Source: Corallium rubrum
Lineage: Eukaryota > Cnidaria > Anthozoa > Scleralcyonacea > Coralliidae
DNA: 64,000 bases
NCBI GenBank assembly: GCA_964035015.1
Contig: OZ035998.1
Span: forward strand, 20,266,227-20,330,226
Reading direction: 5' to 3'
Below are positions 1 through 11,734 of this stretch, in pieces; within the stretch, counting starts at the first letter, position 1, and each line of letters begins with the position of its first letter. The notes under the pieces were generated by a model that had not been told where the DNA came from, did not search any database, and saw only the letters and a program-made list of their open reading frames with translations. The position numbers and the translations under genes are program-made.

Positions 1-166
1 GTCTGTCATATGATTCCTAATTTTGCGTTAAATTGATTTCGAAAAGTGAAAATTTCTTACTATTCGGTTTTTATGAATAAATTATTAGAATGCTAAACTT
101 CAACATTTAGTAAAATCACTGAACCAACAAACTATTTTTCTGATTATTTGGTGGGTTTTTTTTTAG

Positions 167-301
167 TTTGGCATCAGGGTTGTTTTGGATTCTTGGTCCG
201 ATGCATTACTTTCTGGTCAATGGGAACCTGATGAAATAGTAAGCAAGTTGCCGGATTTTATGAATTTTTTTGGCACCCTTCAAGATCAGCTATTCGAATA
301 A
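167..301 (+). CDS. Terminal exon of KH-gene paralogue A (partial gene)
   Basis: Last coding exon of a gene whose other exons lie left of the window. A T-rich tract ending in TTTTAG (acceptor AG at 165-166) precedes an open frame of 44 codons that starts [10 protein letters not shown], ends FGTLQDQLFE and stops at TAA 299-301. It matches the last exon of the complete gene at 47,845-47,982 at about 39 of 45 residues, with one codon missing and mostly conservative changes (D/E, I/V). The intron before it and the 3' UTR after it also align, so the copy arose by DNA duplication rather than retroposition. Function of this C-terminal segment is unknown. The frame is intact, which suggests a working paralogue, but only this exon is visible. 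Confidence 0.8.
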   Translation, partial: FGIRVVLDSWSDALLSGQWEPDEIVSKLPDFMNFFGTLQDQLFE

Positions 302-495
302 TTTATTCTAATTGGGGGATATAATTTGTCATATTCATTAGTAATTCAGAATTTATAAAGAGCATGTCCTTGATAAGGAGCTATTTACATGAGCCCGCGT
401 TGTCCCGGCTAACCGGACTAATTCATGTCACGTTGAATCATCGTTAGGATTTGCTTACATCTAAACTAAACCAATTCTTTTGCACTCTGTATGTA

Positions 496-612
496 CTTGT
501 ACTGTACTGTACTGTACTGCACTGCCCTGCCCTGCACTGCCCTGCACTGCACTGCACTGCACTGCACTGCACTGCACTGTACTGTACTGCACTGTACTGT
601 ACTGTACTGTGG
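496..612 (+). repeat. Pentanucleotide repeat in 3' UTR of paralogue A
   Basis: Period-5 tandem repeat mixing ACTGT, ACTGC and CCTGC units. It sits between the stop codon and the predicted poly(A) signal, and an expanded version lies at the same place in the second gene copy (48,172-48,433). Confidence 0.9.
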
Positions 613-648
613 TGTAGTAGCGAATGCTGGCCTGCCTAGTTTGCCGAA

Positions 649-654
649 AATAAA
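649..654 (+). promoter_or_regulatory. Predicted poly(A) signal AATAAA, paralogue A
   Basis: AATAAA about 350 bases after the stop. The context (CCGAAAATAAA) is conserved in the second copy at 48,492, where sequence similarity between the copies also ends. Confidence 0.55.
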
Positions 655-679
655 CGCCAACAAACACATGCACTGTTAA

Positions 680-1343
680 ACTGACAGTGACGCACTGACT
701 TCTATAATTAGTAGGCTGTCGTTGTAGTTATTATAGTTTTCAATGTTTTATATACAACAATATATTTTATGATATAGATGTAGTATAACGGCGTTTGTGA
801 TTGGCTATCGTGCGTCTTCCACAACTCGATGGAGCACGGCAATTTCAAATGTAATAAGAAACTCATTTTTAATCAGCGAAATAAATATTGTTTTGTGTCT
901 GATTCTCTGTTATAAATGAAATGGTTCATGGTTTGGCGTTTCTAGGCTATCGCCTCGACCAACTCTTACGCTTTCGTGCTCTCCCAATATCCCGCGTGCG
1001 TCCATAACTCGATGGAGCACGCCAAACCATGAACGTTAAGCATTTCTTAAATATACAACAATCCGTATCAATATTCGTTACATTTTTTCTGCATTACATT
1101 CATGCATGAACTTTTGTTCATGAATCAACACCCCTGCCAAACGTTTTGCGCCTGCGCGACGTCCGAGCTCGTATCTCAAAAAAAGAGCGGGAAAACACTG
1201 AAATATTTAGATTAGCCCTAGAGTCTCACACAAAAGTTAAAATTACAAGCATACCACCAAAAAGTTACAGTAGGTAATTTGTGCACGGCTTCTTTGTCAA
1301 TATTGTAACATATTATATTATATATTATATATTGTATATTATA
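680..1343. other. Intergenic, with small inverted repeats
   Basis: No coding exon seen. An inverted pair GTTCATGGTTTGGCGT (about 925) and ACGCCAAACCATGAAC (about 1,020) brackets about 100 bases, and a motif like ACTCGATGGAGCAC occurs at about 822 and 1,007. At about 1,130-1,170 a GC-rich segment (CCTGCCAAACGTTTTGCG) matches arms of the inverted-repeat element at 11.15-11.52 kb. An ATATT-rich tract closes the interval. Confidence 0.4.
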
Positions 1344-1611
1344 GGAAATATTTGCAAGCGAATAGGATTTTTATGTCTTCCATCTGTCCGGTTTATATTG
1401 TAATTGAGAATGTAAATAACGCAAACCTTATTAATGAGAATTAACATGACCTAAGGCAAAGAGGTGGTATGTCCTTACGAATGGTAAAGATCCAATTACA
1501 GCTACCTCCTATGGGGCTATAAGCTGTTATATAGGTATCACATTCAAGAGTGCAGTCTCAGTAACCGCTGCTTGTCGCAAAGACAGGTATAGACGAACGA
1601 TTTCATTTTGA
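1344..1611. repeat. Dispersed repeat B, copy 1
   Basis: About 268 bases, nearly identical to 10,420-10,688 (shared start GGAAATATTTGCAAGCGAAT, shared end near GACGAACGATTTCATTTTGA). In both places an ATATT tract or repeat A lies immediately upstream. No protein is encoded. Confidence 0.8.
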
Positions 1612-2690
1612 TTTTTAAACCTTCAAGTTGGTTTTGGTGTTCTTCGTCTTCAAGGTAAGAGTTGTTTTGAATCTTACGTTACTATGTTGTTCAGCGTTTC
1701 TTTATTGTTTTACCAAGGCAAAGGTGTCTAGTTATGCGCTTATCCTTATCTTTAGCTTTATGCTAAATTACATTCAGGCAAACAACGTTTATAACTTGCC
1801 TACTGAACATGCTTTGTACTATATTTGTGCGCATCTCTCCGTTTTACTTAAGCCCTTTGCCATCTATTCAGTACTGACTTTTTGCCCGTCACAAGCTACA
1901 TAGAGACGTTCGAAGTTGGGCTATATTATTATATTGCCTGTATGGTTATGCATAAATTATGATAACATATTTTTGTGCCCGTGATTCCGATTTTTGTTTA
2001 CTTCGCATGCGTATTGGACGTTTTTGGCGCGATCTAGCGGGATTTTCCTTGCCCGTCACTGAATTAAATTCGTCGCATGAAACGAATTCGAGTTTACGTC
2101 GACTAGTCGACGAAGCTAACTATGAATTAAATTCGTCTGAATGAAATGCGACGTATGAACCAGGCCTAATCCTTGGCTTAATACAGTTTACACTGATATG
2201 AAACTAAGAGTCAAATATCTACATTTGGTCTGTACTCATCACGCGTTTCGGTTATAATTGTTCGCACCTCTCCGCTTCTGAAAATAATTGCTATTTTCAC
2301 CACGTAAATAGTTATCTGCTCTCTATATATGAAGTCACAAGTTACTGGAGTAAGTTCGTATGAGGCTATTATAGTCTGGTCAAACTAAAGATCGCGACGA
2401 TCAAGTTAGGATACAAATGACCGCCAATATCTGGTCGTCTGATATCCCAGTTACAGTACGTAATTTTGGTGTTTGATTGCACACTTATGGGGTTACGAGA
2501 TTGAACGCTTAAACGCCACAAAATATTCCTTATCGTATAATACCACGCGGTGGCGCATTAGGTTTGAATGTTTCACCCGAAGTGCATGTTGTTATAATAA
2601 ACACATCCTTCCGACTTTTTGGGAAATCACCTTTTGATAATTATCTCTGTTATATAGTTCCCACAACTCTGCTTCTAGTGTTATGAACTA
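1612..2690. other. Intergenic, with a short palindromic element
   Basis: No credible exon. An open frame of about 90 codons at 1,628-1,903 has no splice or family support. Around 2,045-2,150 a MITE-like palindromic segment is centred on the perfect palindrome GTCGACTAGTCGAC (about 2,098), with TGAATTAAATTCGTC repeated on either side. Confidence 0.4.
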
Positions 2691-3530
2691 TGAGCGTTTT
2701 CATCTTACGTCGCGGCGGCCATATTGGCTCTCTCCTCCGCAGAGGTCCTTTCGGAGATCGGCTGTGTCGGGGATCGTCGGAGATGCGTCGAAATCGTCAG
2801 CTGGACATGGGGGGTGCGGGCGGATGGCGAAAGAGAAAGCGAAAAAAGAACCTCTGCCAGATTTCTGTGTCAATATGGCGGCATCAGGGGGGTATCAATA
2901 ACTTTTGGAACTGTGGGTTGTAGAAAACATGTCGAATATAGCAGAAGGTTACACGACCACAGTTAATTGAATGTGTGGACACACTAGGAAAGTTCGTTGT
3001 TTCAATGTGAACTACATGTCGGCCGATATAACTATGTTATCCTCTGGTTCGTCCGTCTTCGTCTGATATATTAAACGGCAAAAAACTGAGTATATTTTGT
3101 CTTTTTTACAAGAAAGACATATTATAAACATGTCATAATCACTTACCAACAAATATGTTACTAATACAGACGTGGATGGCTTAGTTATCCGTGAATTAGC
3201 AAGTCATGCAAGAAACCGACATCTTGTGCAAGAAACCGACATCTTGTGCAAGAAACCGACAAAAATCTGGCAGAGGCTAAATGTAATTTTTCGTTGAACT
3301 AGTTTCGCCCGCACTACTTGTGTCCAGTTGACGCCTCCGAGCATTTCCGCCGGCCCCCGAGGCCTCCAGTCTCCGAAATTTAGCCTCTGCGGGGGGGGGG
3401 GGGGAGCCATATTGGTGTGCCGGAGCAATGGGATGGCGGCCATGTTGGTGTACGGTGTGGGAATTGGCTCTTTCTTGTTCAAATATTTCGTATTGTTTCA
3501 CCACCCCGGTGGGCCGCCGATCGCGTGAGA
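2690..3530. repeat. Degenerate inverted-repeat element, GC-rich
   Basis: GC-rich island relative to its surroundings. CCTCTGCCAGATTTCTGTG at about 2,850 recurs inverted at about 3,262-3,282, and GGCGGCCAT(A/G)TTGG motifs occur near both ends (2,714 and 3,434). It contains a threefold 21-base tandem (GCAAGAAACCGACATCTTGT, 3,206-3,261) and a poly(G) run near 3,390. Several short open frames on both strands look like composition artefacts. Confidence 0.45.
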
Positions 3531-4530
3531 GAAGGCGCTCCATACTATCCGTCCGGCGTTGCTCAGCCATTTGGTGTTGCAGGCGTAGGGCAATTTGCAA
3601 GCGATGTAATTTTAAAGCTTATACCGTATTGTTAAACCTTGCGATCTAATCTGTATTTTGCACGCAATGTTTTACACTTTTTGGTATGTCCGGTTACTGA
3701 TAGGATTACTCCCTGTGGGTCAGGGCGGCTTTTCTGTACTGCCACACAGTTGATTGGTGTGCAGGATATTTGAGATAAATTAGATTATGTGGTCCTCTGT
3801 GGACCTCCAAGCTATGTCCAGTTCAATCACGCTTCGGAGTACCCGCCATTTTGAAATTTCCAACCGCCGAGTGAAGCCAGAAAGGGGGAGGGACCTGCCC
3901 TTTTATAGCGTCGCTCCGTGTTTAAGATTCAAGAGACTACAACAGCGGCGACGTGACGCCATACAACAATTTTAAAGTAAGCCATTTTGCCGCAGTTGTC
4001 TTATTACAATACAGGTTGGCATTTCTGTAGATCATTGCCAGGCAGAAACTGGTAAGAATACGAGAGCGGCCCTCAAAACACTTTTCGATTTCAATTAGCA
4101 CTCTAGGACTGACTAGCCTGCCAATACGGTTGCGCGATATCACTATTAATTTTCTGCTTATTAAAGGAAAAAAGCGGCCATATGCTATTCTATACTACGG
4201 AAGTTTGAAGGTGTTTGTTTTCTCTCAATGCGGTAGGGCAAAAGCAATCTATATGATCCAACTGTTTTATTATAACCGCTCTATCTGTTTTTCGCGTCAT
4301 TTGAACTAATTTAGTTCTTAATAAATTCAATCTAGATTTTACAGGAATTTTAATGTCTTAATAAATTCAATCTAGATTTTACAGGAAATTTTACTATCAT
4401 ATACTTTTGTCCAGTAATAAATAGGGATTTAAGATCATCTACGACGTCAACTCAACGACGATGTCCTTTAAACAAAATAATTATTTTTGTAAAACAAAGA
4501 GACTGAATAATTGTGAGTCCTAATGTCCCT
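3531..4530. other. Intergenic
   Basis: No coding signal. A 34-base direct repeat (CTTAATAAATTCAATCTAGA...) occurs twice at about 4,316 and 4,355, separated by only a few bases. Confidence 0.4.
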
Positions 4531-5948
4531 AATTCGCCGTAGCCTGTTGTTCTCGTTCCTCACTTTACGGTGCGGTATCGTTCCAGCACTTGTTGGCCGT
4601 TAGCTTTATGGCGTTTTTCCTCAACTGAGGTTTACTTATTAACAGATTTTGGCCACCCAAGGGCCGGTGACGTTGCGACATTAGCTGTCTGCCATGCTTG
4701 TCTCTGCAAAGTAAATTTATATTCCTTCACGTTTCTCTCAATCTACTAAAAGTTTTGCTTTACTATCATCATTATTACTACTACTACTATCATTCAGTTA
4801 TTATTATTTGATTATTGTTATTATTATTATTGTTATTATGATCATATATTTATTACTGTAAATGTAACTACATCTCTTTTGTCTTTGCCCATTCAACGAG
4901 GCATAATTGCTTGTTATTCATGAAGCTTACATGTTGTTATATATTCAGGCTTCATTGCATGTTTTGACTAAGGCTTTGCCTCTCCTTATTGTGATGACTT
5001 TGCTACCACAGCATTAACCTTGTATAGTCCATTGACCACTTTAAGAATTTTATTCTGGCTAACGCCACACGATTTTATTCAGCATATGGGAGGGTCTTGG
5101 GCTATAAGGGGTTGAACAACTATGTCGCACTTTCTCCTTGGCCCTGTGTAGTCCATTGGCCACTTTAAGAATTTTATTCTGGCTGACGCCAAACGATTTT
5201 ATTCAGCATATGGGAAGGTCTTGGGCTAGAAGGGGTTAATTAATTACGGAAAAGGAATATTTGCTTTTGCACGCAATTCGAGGGTTCCTCCTCGCTCTTT
5301 CTGTGATGACTTTGTTCTCACAGCCGGGTTTATTGAGCTCATTGCTTCTACATGTTTTGTTGGGGCTTTGTCCTCACAATTTTGTTTTGTGGCATACAAG
5401 GGTTAGTGTTGACGCCTCAACACTAATGTTTGCCATGTAATAACGGAAATGTTTGCCATGCTTGACCTTGCCACAACCGTTATTGGTTTTGTCCTAACTT
5501 TTGTTGGGTTCGTTCCTCACCTTAATTGGCTGAGGTATTGTTTTAACCTTTTGGTTAGGCAATTTTTCTCCATGTATTTGGAGTGTGTTCCTCATGTTAT
5601 GTGAGGTTTTGTCCCAACTTTTGTTGGGTTTGTCCTCACCTTAATTGGCTGAGGTATTGTTTTAACCTTTTGGTTAAACAATTTCTCCTTGTATTGGAGT
5701 TTTTTCCTCATATGAGGCTTATTTATTAATAGATTTTGGCCATCCAAGGCTAGTGATGCGGCGACATTAAACTGTCTGCCATGCTTGTCCTTGCGAAAAA
5801 CTCTATAATCACAGGTCCTCTATTTATAACAGCTATGCTCATGGCAGCTGACAGAGTTAACCTGTATAAATAAAGATTATTGTTATCTTTCGCGTTTTGC
5901 TAAATCTACTCAACGTTTGGTTTAGTCAACGTTTTGGTTTACTATAGA

Positions 5949-5991
<43 letters not shown>

Positions 5992-6100
5992 GGCTGATGT
6001 GTTTTAACCTTATGGTTAAGCGATTTGGCATCCATTTATTTAGAGTTTGGTCCTCACTTGAGTTGCAGTATTCTCCCAACATGTGTTGGGTGATCTCATT
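4530..6100. repeat. String of short stem-loops with internal duplications
   Basis: Unusual segment built of consecutive small inverted repeats separated by 5-10 base T/G-rich linkers, such as CCAACTTTTGTTGG, TTAACCTTTTGGTTAA, CTCCATGTATTTGGAG, CCTCATATGAGG, CTGTGA..TCACAG, TTAGTGTTGA..TCAACACTAA and CCCAACATGTGTTGGG. A block of about 115 bases is duplicated (about 5,485-5,600 and 5,606-5,720). Another of about 90 bases recurs at 5,022 and 5,149, and a GATTTTGGCCA(C/T)CCAAG block recurs at about 4,650 and 5,732. No protein is encoded. A (TTA)n tract lies at 5,945-5,991. Confidence 0.7.
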
Positions 6101-7227
6101 AAATTTTGAATCCAGGGCTTGACCCTAAACATTTTATGGTGTTTATTTTCTTTACACTAACTACATATATGCACCCTCATTTTTGTCTTTGCCTTTGAGG
6201 GTGTCAAGTTATTTTCTGGTTGTGAACCATCTCATGCACATATGTGAATATCCTGTACCTTGGATTAGATTCTGCCGTTTTGTTTTCTTTTGCCTTACAG
6301 AATTCCGTATTTGTCTCACCCAGAGCTTGATTACCAATTTTTCCGAGTGCCTAAATGGTTGATCTACACGGTTGAGTCAGCATTTGGGGGACCAGATTTC
6401 AAATATATACATAATCAAGTGTGTCACTGACGACGGAGGGACAAGCGGAACAACAAATATTACAAATATTCAGCAAACTTTGTCAACTTAGCCTTACATT
6501 TAGAATCTTATTTATAGCACTTAACAATTTTCTGGAACAGATGTAAGGACTCTAAATAATTTTATTAATGCTTCGTGGGGAAGCTTGCTGGTTTTATCTT
6601 GTCCCCACTCAGGTTTTCCTGTCAACTGGCTTTTCCCAAAGGGTTTTTACCAGCAGCAGGTTTTTTCCTGGCTTCCCTGATTTACCAGCTTCTATAGACC
6701 ACTTGCACTTATTTCTTGGGTGGATGTCTACCACAAACTATAGTATCTTCATTGATTAATTTCTCGGTTAAAGTCGAACTCTTATGTTGTCCTCCAGATC
6801 CACCGTTTTTGACGTAAGGAGCAAGAGGTGTATATAAATACGTGTAATGGCATACTAATAACGATTTAGTAGTAAATTAGGAGACTGTCTAGCAAGGGCA
6901 GCAGTCTTTCCAAGGCTTTGTAACAATTAGCTTGACCAATGTTATTGAAAGTTTGCAGTTTGTGTTCACTGGAGAACGGGATTATCTAGCAAGGGCGCAG
7001 AGGAGGTTGGACAACTGCCGCAAAGCATCATGGTCCTAACGCTAAAATTGATAAATTATCGATTCATTTGCATCTGACCGCCGCCGAGGAATGAACTATG
7101 CCCGGTGGACTAGATGCGCAAAAACTTTTGAAAACTCGTCACAGTTGATCCAGAATTGTTAAATCTGATGGTCAGAAAAATACGAGAACAATTCGTGGTT
7201 ATCATAGACAATTAATATGATCAGATT
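6101..7227. other. Intergenic
   Basis: No convincing exon. The motif TATCTAGCAAGGGC or a close form occurs at about 6,888 and 6,983. Nothing else is recognisable. Confidence 0.3.
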
Positions 7228-9150
7228 GTGCTTTATTTGGCGTATATTCGTGACAATGGCGGATGGGCATTCAAGACTACTCAAGTTCCTTCGGATTCGA
7301 CGCATTTTATGTTACAATTAATAATGGAACAAATCAGAAACGAATTAGATGTTTACAACAAAGAAGGATTTGGTTGTGCTGTGCAACGTGCGATTCGTTG
7401 CAACTGGGGAAAATCGTGAGGTGAGAAATCAACATTATTTGTTGTTTAGTGGTTATTAAATGATTTCCCTCTCAAATGTTTCCTATTCTATACTACCTTA
7501 TGATGCATTTTCCGTGGTTTAATGTTTTGCATTCTGCAGCATTACTGTAAACTTCTATAGCTGTTGTGTGTAACAATTATCTGGATCAATTAGATACAAC
7601 TATCATCCTTGGTTTGTTTGGGGTTTTTTCCCCGATTTTTTAACAAACAGTCTTGTTTCCTTTCATACTTTATACTGTACTTGTAGTATCCCAAATTTTA
7701 TAAAATTGTGAATAAAGCTAGCTTAAATTTTATTATTCAATAACAATCTTGTATTTTTCTTTATAATTAAGGTGAATGAAAATTCGGGATAATTTATTGG
7801 ATTGCCTCCAGAATCTATTGATAAATTTGGTATATAACTGGACTGGTCAAATATTTCTATTTTATCAAATAAAGGGTATTTCCTGTCCTCAATATATATG
7901 TAAATAAGGAACTTGAATGAAATTAAAATGTTTTGTCTCAATATTGATCTTGGTCACTTCTATTCAATCAGGGGCATTGTTACCATTTTAACATAGGTCC
8001 AACATTTTTGCAGTGAAGCAACCCCCCCCCCCCCCCCCCCCCCCGCTCCCTGCCAAGAAAACATCAACTTTGGCCATTTAGAGATGGCATCAGAAAAGTT
8101 ACTGTATTAAGGTAGACATATGAATGAACTATAAGACAGACAATGTCCAGCCCAAGGGTGTCTGTCTTAGACATAGTTCATAGCACTCAAAGGCAAAGGG
8201 ATGAATAATAGCATTTGGATTGTATAATAATATGCAAGACAATACTTCTGTGTTAAAATTTTATTAATTACGTCCACAATTGTTATGCATTGCCTTATGT
8301 AATTATACAACATGCAAAACTTCAAACTACATATTATTTGAATGTTATTTAGTAAAAGAGAATCCATCAATTTATCATTGAAAAAATCCAGTTCAGATAG
8401 GTGCTCGTGCCCGGGCACTCAGTCTGAACACCACCAAAGTAAGTTCTTCCAACACCAACATCTGTACTGTATCTCTTCACTTCCTGTAAAAAATACAATG
8501 TGATATGGAGTTATTAACTCTTTCATGTCTTAAGAGTTGACTGTACAGCCAATACCTAACTATTGTATTCACTTCATGGGTACAAACCAAGGGGTGGACA
8601 CAGGGCACATGCCCCCCCCCCCCCCCCAACCACTTGGAGTCCCCCTTTATAATTTTGCGCCTCATGGGTTATTTTAAAACTCTGCCCTGAAACAAGGTAC
8701 TTTTGAAAGTGTTCACTTCCCCCTGGCACCCCATCAACTTGCTTCCCATATCACTAACTCAATTGAAATGGACAACTAGGGCAAAAGGGATAATAAATAT
8801 TTGTATACTGAAAAACAATACGAACAACAAATTAGCAAAAAATAAAAAAATACTACAACTACAATATATTATTCACAATAACAATGACCAATAATAAACT
8901 ACAAATAATCCACACATCAATTTTAATAATCATACTTCTGGCATGGAACACGTTATTTAATATATAAAAAATATCTATACATATCAGTTCTGTATACAGA
9001 TATAGCAGATCTTTAAGAAAGTTAAGTACATTCTGTATGCAGGCCTGATATGGCCTGATATGTATACAATTTTTCCAGAATATGATGGTGTTTTTATACA
9101 GCGACGTCAGCGTTTTGGACCATAAAAACAGACAAATACCAAATTTTACT
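7228..9150. other. Intergenic, with poly(C) tracts
   Basis: An open frame of 63 codons at 7,228-7,419 (DNGGWAFKTTQVPSDSTHF...) has no family I recognise and no clear splice context. Poly(C) runs at about 8,022-8,044 and 8,611-8,628 lie in otherwise AT-rich sequence. No RNA gene seen. Confidence 0.35.
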
Positions 9151-10190
9151 ATTTAATAATTGTCCACCACTCATTCTACACTTACTCTAAAGAATAAAGC
9201 TCGAAATATTAGGAAACTTCCAAAATTCTTGAGAGAAAAACAGGCTTTAGTGGCGAGAGGCTCTCTTAAATTATTGGGCGCCATCTTAGCGAAAGCCGAA
9301 ATACCAAGGTCGGTTCAACGGCGAATATCTCGAAAACGGTGAGGGGATCGCTGGGGATCGCCTCCATAGAATCCAAGATTAGACATTTCTTCAACTTATT
9401 ACGCAAAAATTAGAGAATTCGAACCATGGGAATTCGAGATTTTTTGGTTTGAAGATTGTTGACAAACCGGATGTGGGGTCTTCGCTTAGCGCGACACGAC
9501 CTACATAAACGATCAAAACAAAGTAGAAAAAATACATTTACCTTGCAAAATCCTGCAGATATGGATAGTCCAACAATATATGAAACCATATCACTGCTTT
9601 TTTGAAGAAAAAAATGAATGACAACAGCGTAATATTCGGTATTCTGAGTCCAATGCAAAATTTTCAGCCGATCAACGATAAGAAAATAGCGCAATTTCAT
9701 TGGTCGACAATATCACGTGACAGTCACATGACAGCTGTCCGGTCTCCTCTGGCAAGGGCGGAAATCCTTTAATCTCCTTGAAACAAACCGAGCTAGGCTA
9801 AGCCAAGCTGACAGAGCTGTCTTATTGAAGTGGCACAGATGCGTTTAGGTTAGTATTTTAGAACGAGTAATTTTTGTTTGGCAACGATTGCAATCTTTCA
9901 TGTTCGTTGATGCGTTATTGTATGGTTTCATATTAGGTTACTGTATTTCATTTTAGTGCAACGCGAATTGCGCTAACAACCTCATGTCTCCGTATCAGGG
10001 GAAATGCTTTACAAGGCTGAGTAGCGCCAGGAATCTTGATTACACTGGAGAGATATTTTGAAAGTTTTGTATTATAAGCACTAGACGCTATTGTGACTAC
10101 TGGACAATTTAGACAGCTTGTTTCACGGTGTATCTTATCAGCATTGCATTTGCCTGGGGTGGGGCGGCATCATTATTGCATAATGATCCT
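9151..10190. other. Intergenic
   Basis: Short open frames on both strands (for example 9,160-9,342, basic, 60 codons) without recognisable domains. Nothing further supported. Confidence 0.3.
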
Positions 10191-10419
10191 TTGGCGTTTT
10201 ATTGCCCTCACCTTCACTGGGCTCAATCATCAGTTTGAATTATGGAAAATAATTATATAATTTAATTATGACTTCTTAATAAACGCGGCTGTGGTCCAAG
10301 GGGACCATAGCCAATTTATCCCAATTGGTGTATTTCATTTTCCTTGTGGGTTGCCCAGTAAACAGAGCTCAGTTAATGCAGTGCTGATATTAGTCAGAGA
10401 GAGACGGTGGAAGACATAA
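10191..10419. repeat. Dispersed repeat A, copy 1
   Basis: About 229 bases, from TGGCGTTTTATTGCCCTCAC to GACGGTGGAAGACATAAA, repeated almost exactly at 10,762-10,988. This copy is followed directly by repeat B and the second by an ATATT microsatellite, so the two blocks form an A-B-A order. Confidence 0.85.
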
Positions 10420-10688
10420 AGGAAATATTTGCAAGCGAATAGGATTTTTATGTCTTCCATCTGTCCGGTTTATATTGTAATTGAGAATGTAAATAACGCA
10501 AACCTTATTAATGAGCATTAACATGACCTAAGGCAAAGAGGTGGTATGTCCTTACGAATGGTAAAGATCCAATTACAGCTACCTCCTATGGGGCTTAAGC
10601 TGTTATATAGGTATCACATTCAAGAGTGCAGTCTCAGTAACCGCTGCTCGTCGCAAAGACAGGTATAGACGAACGATTTCATTTTGAC
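10420..10688. repeat. Dispersed repeat B, copy 2
   Basis: Near-identical to 1,344-1,611. It lies between two copies of repeat A, consistent with a composite element or LTR-like arrangement now reduced to non-coding ends. Confidence 0.8.
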
Positions 10689-10761
10689 CACCCGCCTCCC
10701 CTTTAGCTGACCACCTTTCTGCTTTGTTGTGTATTAGATTCTGTATTATTCTTTGCCTATC

Positions 10762-10988
10762 TGGCGTTTTATTGCCCTCACCTTCACTGGCTCAATCATC
10801 AGTTTGAATTATGGAAAATAATTATATAATTTAATTATGACTTCTTAATAAACGCGGCTGTGGTCCAAGGGGACCATAGCCAATTTATCCCAATTGGTGT
10901 ATTTCATTTTCCTTGTGGGTTGCCCAGTAAACAGAGCTCAGTTAATGCAGTGCTGATATTAGTCAGAGAGAGACGGTGGAAGACATAA
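10762..10988. repeat. Dispersed repeat A, copy 2
   Basis: Direct copy of 10,191-10,419 in the same orientation, ending at the start of the ATATT microsatellite. Confidence 0.85.
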
Positions 10989-11121
10989 ATATTATATATT
11001 ATATATTATATATTATATATTATATATTATATATTATATATTATATATTATATATTATATATTATGTGTTGTGTAGTGTGTAGTGTGTGTTGTGTGTTGT
11101 GTGCTGTGTGTTGTGTGTTGT
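10989..11121. repeat. (TATAT)n followed by TGTGT-rich microsatellite
   Basis: Period-5 ATATT repeat to about 11,066, then a TG-rich tract of TGTGTTG and TGTAGTG units. Open frames across it are artefacts. Confidence 0.9.
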
Positions 11122-11149
11122 GTATAAAAAATAAAATCCTGATGAAAAC

Positions 11150-11520
11150 ATTGCTACTCCCAACACCGCTGCCGAACGTTTGCGCATGCGTGATTTCGCT
11201 AAAGTAAACATTGCAAGAGAAGTGGGAACTAGCCGTGGCGGCAACAACCAGATAGCGAAGACTAAGTAAGGCTCGACTATTCATTTCTGTTTAAAAAAAG
11301 GGTAAAGAAAATTACGAAAGGGTAAATTCAGAATATGTTACAATATTGACAAGCAAGCCATGCACAAATTTCCTACCTTATCTTTTCGGTAGTATGCTTA
11401 TAATTTTAACTTTTGTGTGGGACTCTCGGACCAGTCCAAATATTTCAGTGTTTTCCCGCTCTTTTTCCTGCTCGGACGTCGCGCATGCGCAAAACGTTTG
11501 GCAGCGGTGTTGCTACTCCC
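11150..11520. mobile_element. MITE-like inverted-repeat element
   Basis: Arms of about 40 bases: CAACACCGCTGCCGAACG at about 11,160 and its inverse CGTTTGGCAGCGGTGTTG at about 11,494, both continuing into a GCGCATGCG block. A related arm exists at about 1,130. No transposase is present. Confidence 0.6.
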
Positions 11521-11734
11521 TGCTTCTACGTCACTTTCGGCGACTACAACCCAGTAAAGTTTTTCTAATTGGCCATCATGCAAAAACCGTCAAAATCGCC
11601 GACTTTAACAGCGAAAAATTCCATGAAGATGAAATTTTAGGAAAGAAAGATATATTACAAGTCTTCTCAAGAGGTTCCATGCAATGTCCTAAATATGTAA
11701 AATCCCCAACACTAATATGTTTAATATAAGCACT

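Noticed and set aside
3204..3600. Overlapping minus-strand frames of about 92 and 107 codons
   Set aside because: GC-rich repeat with a poly(G) run and a 21-base tandem; both frames open at once, which indicates composition rather than coding.
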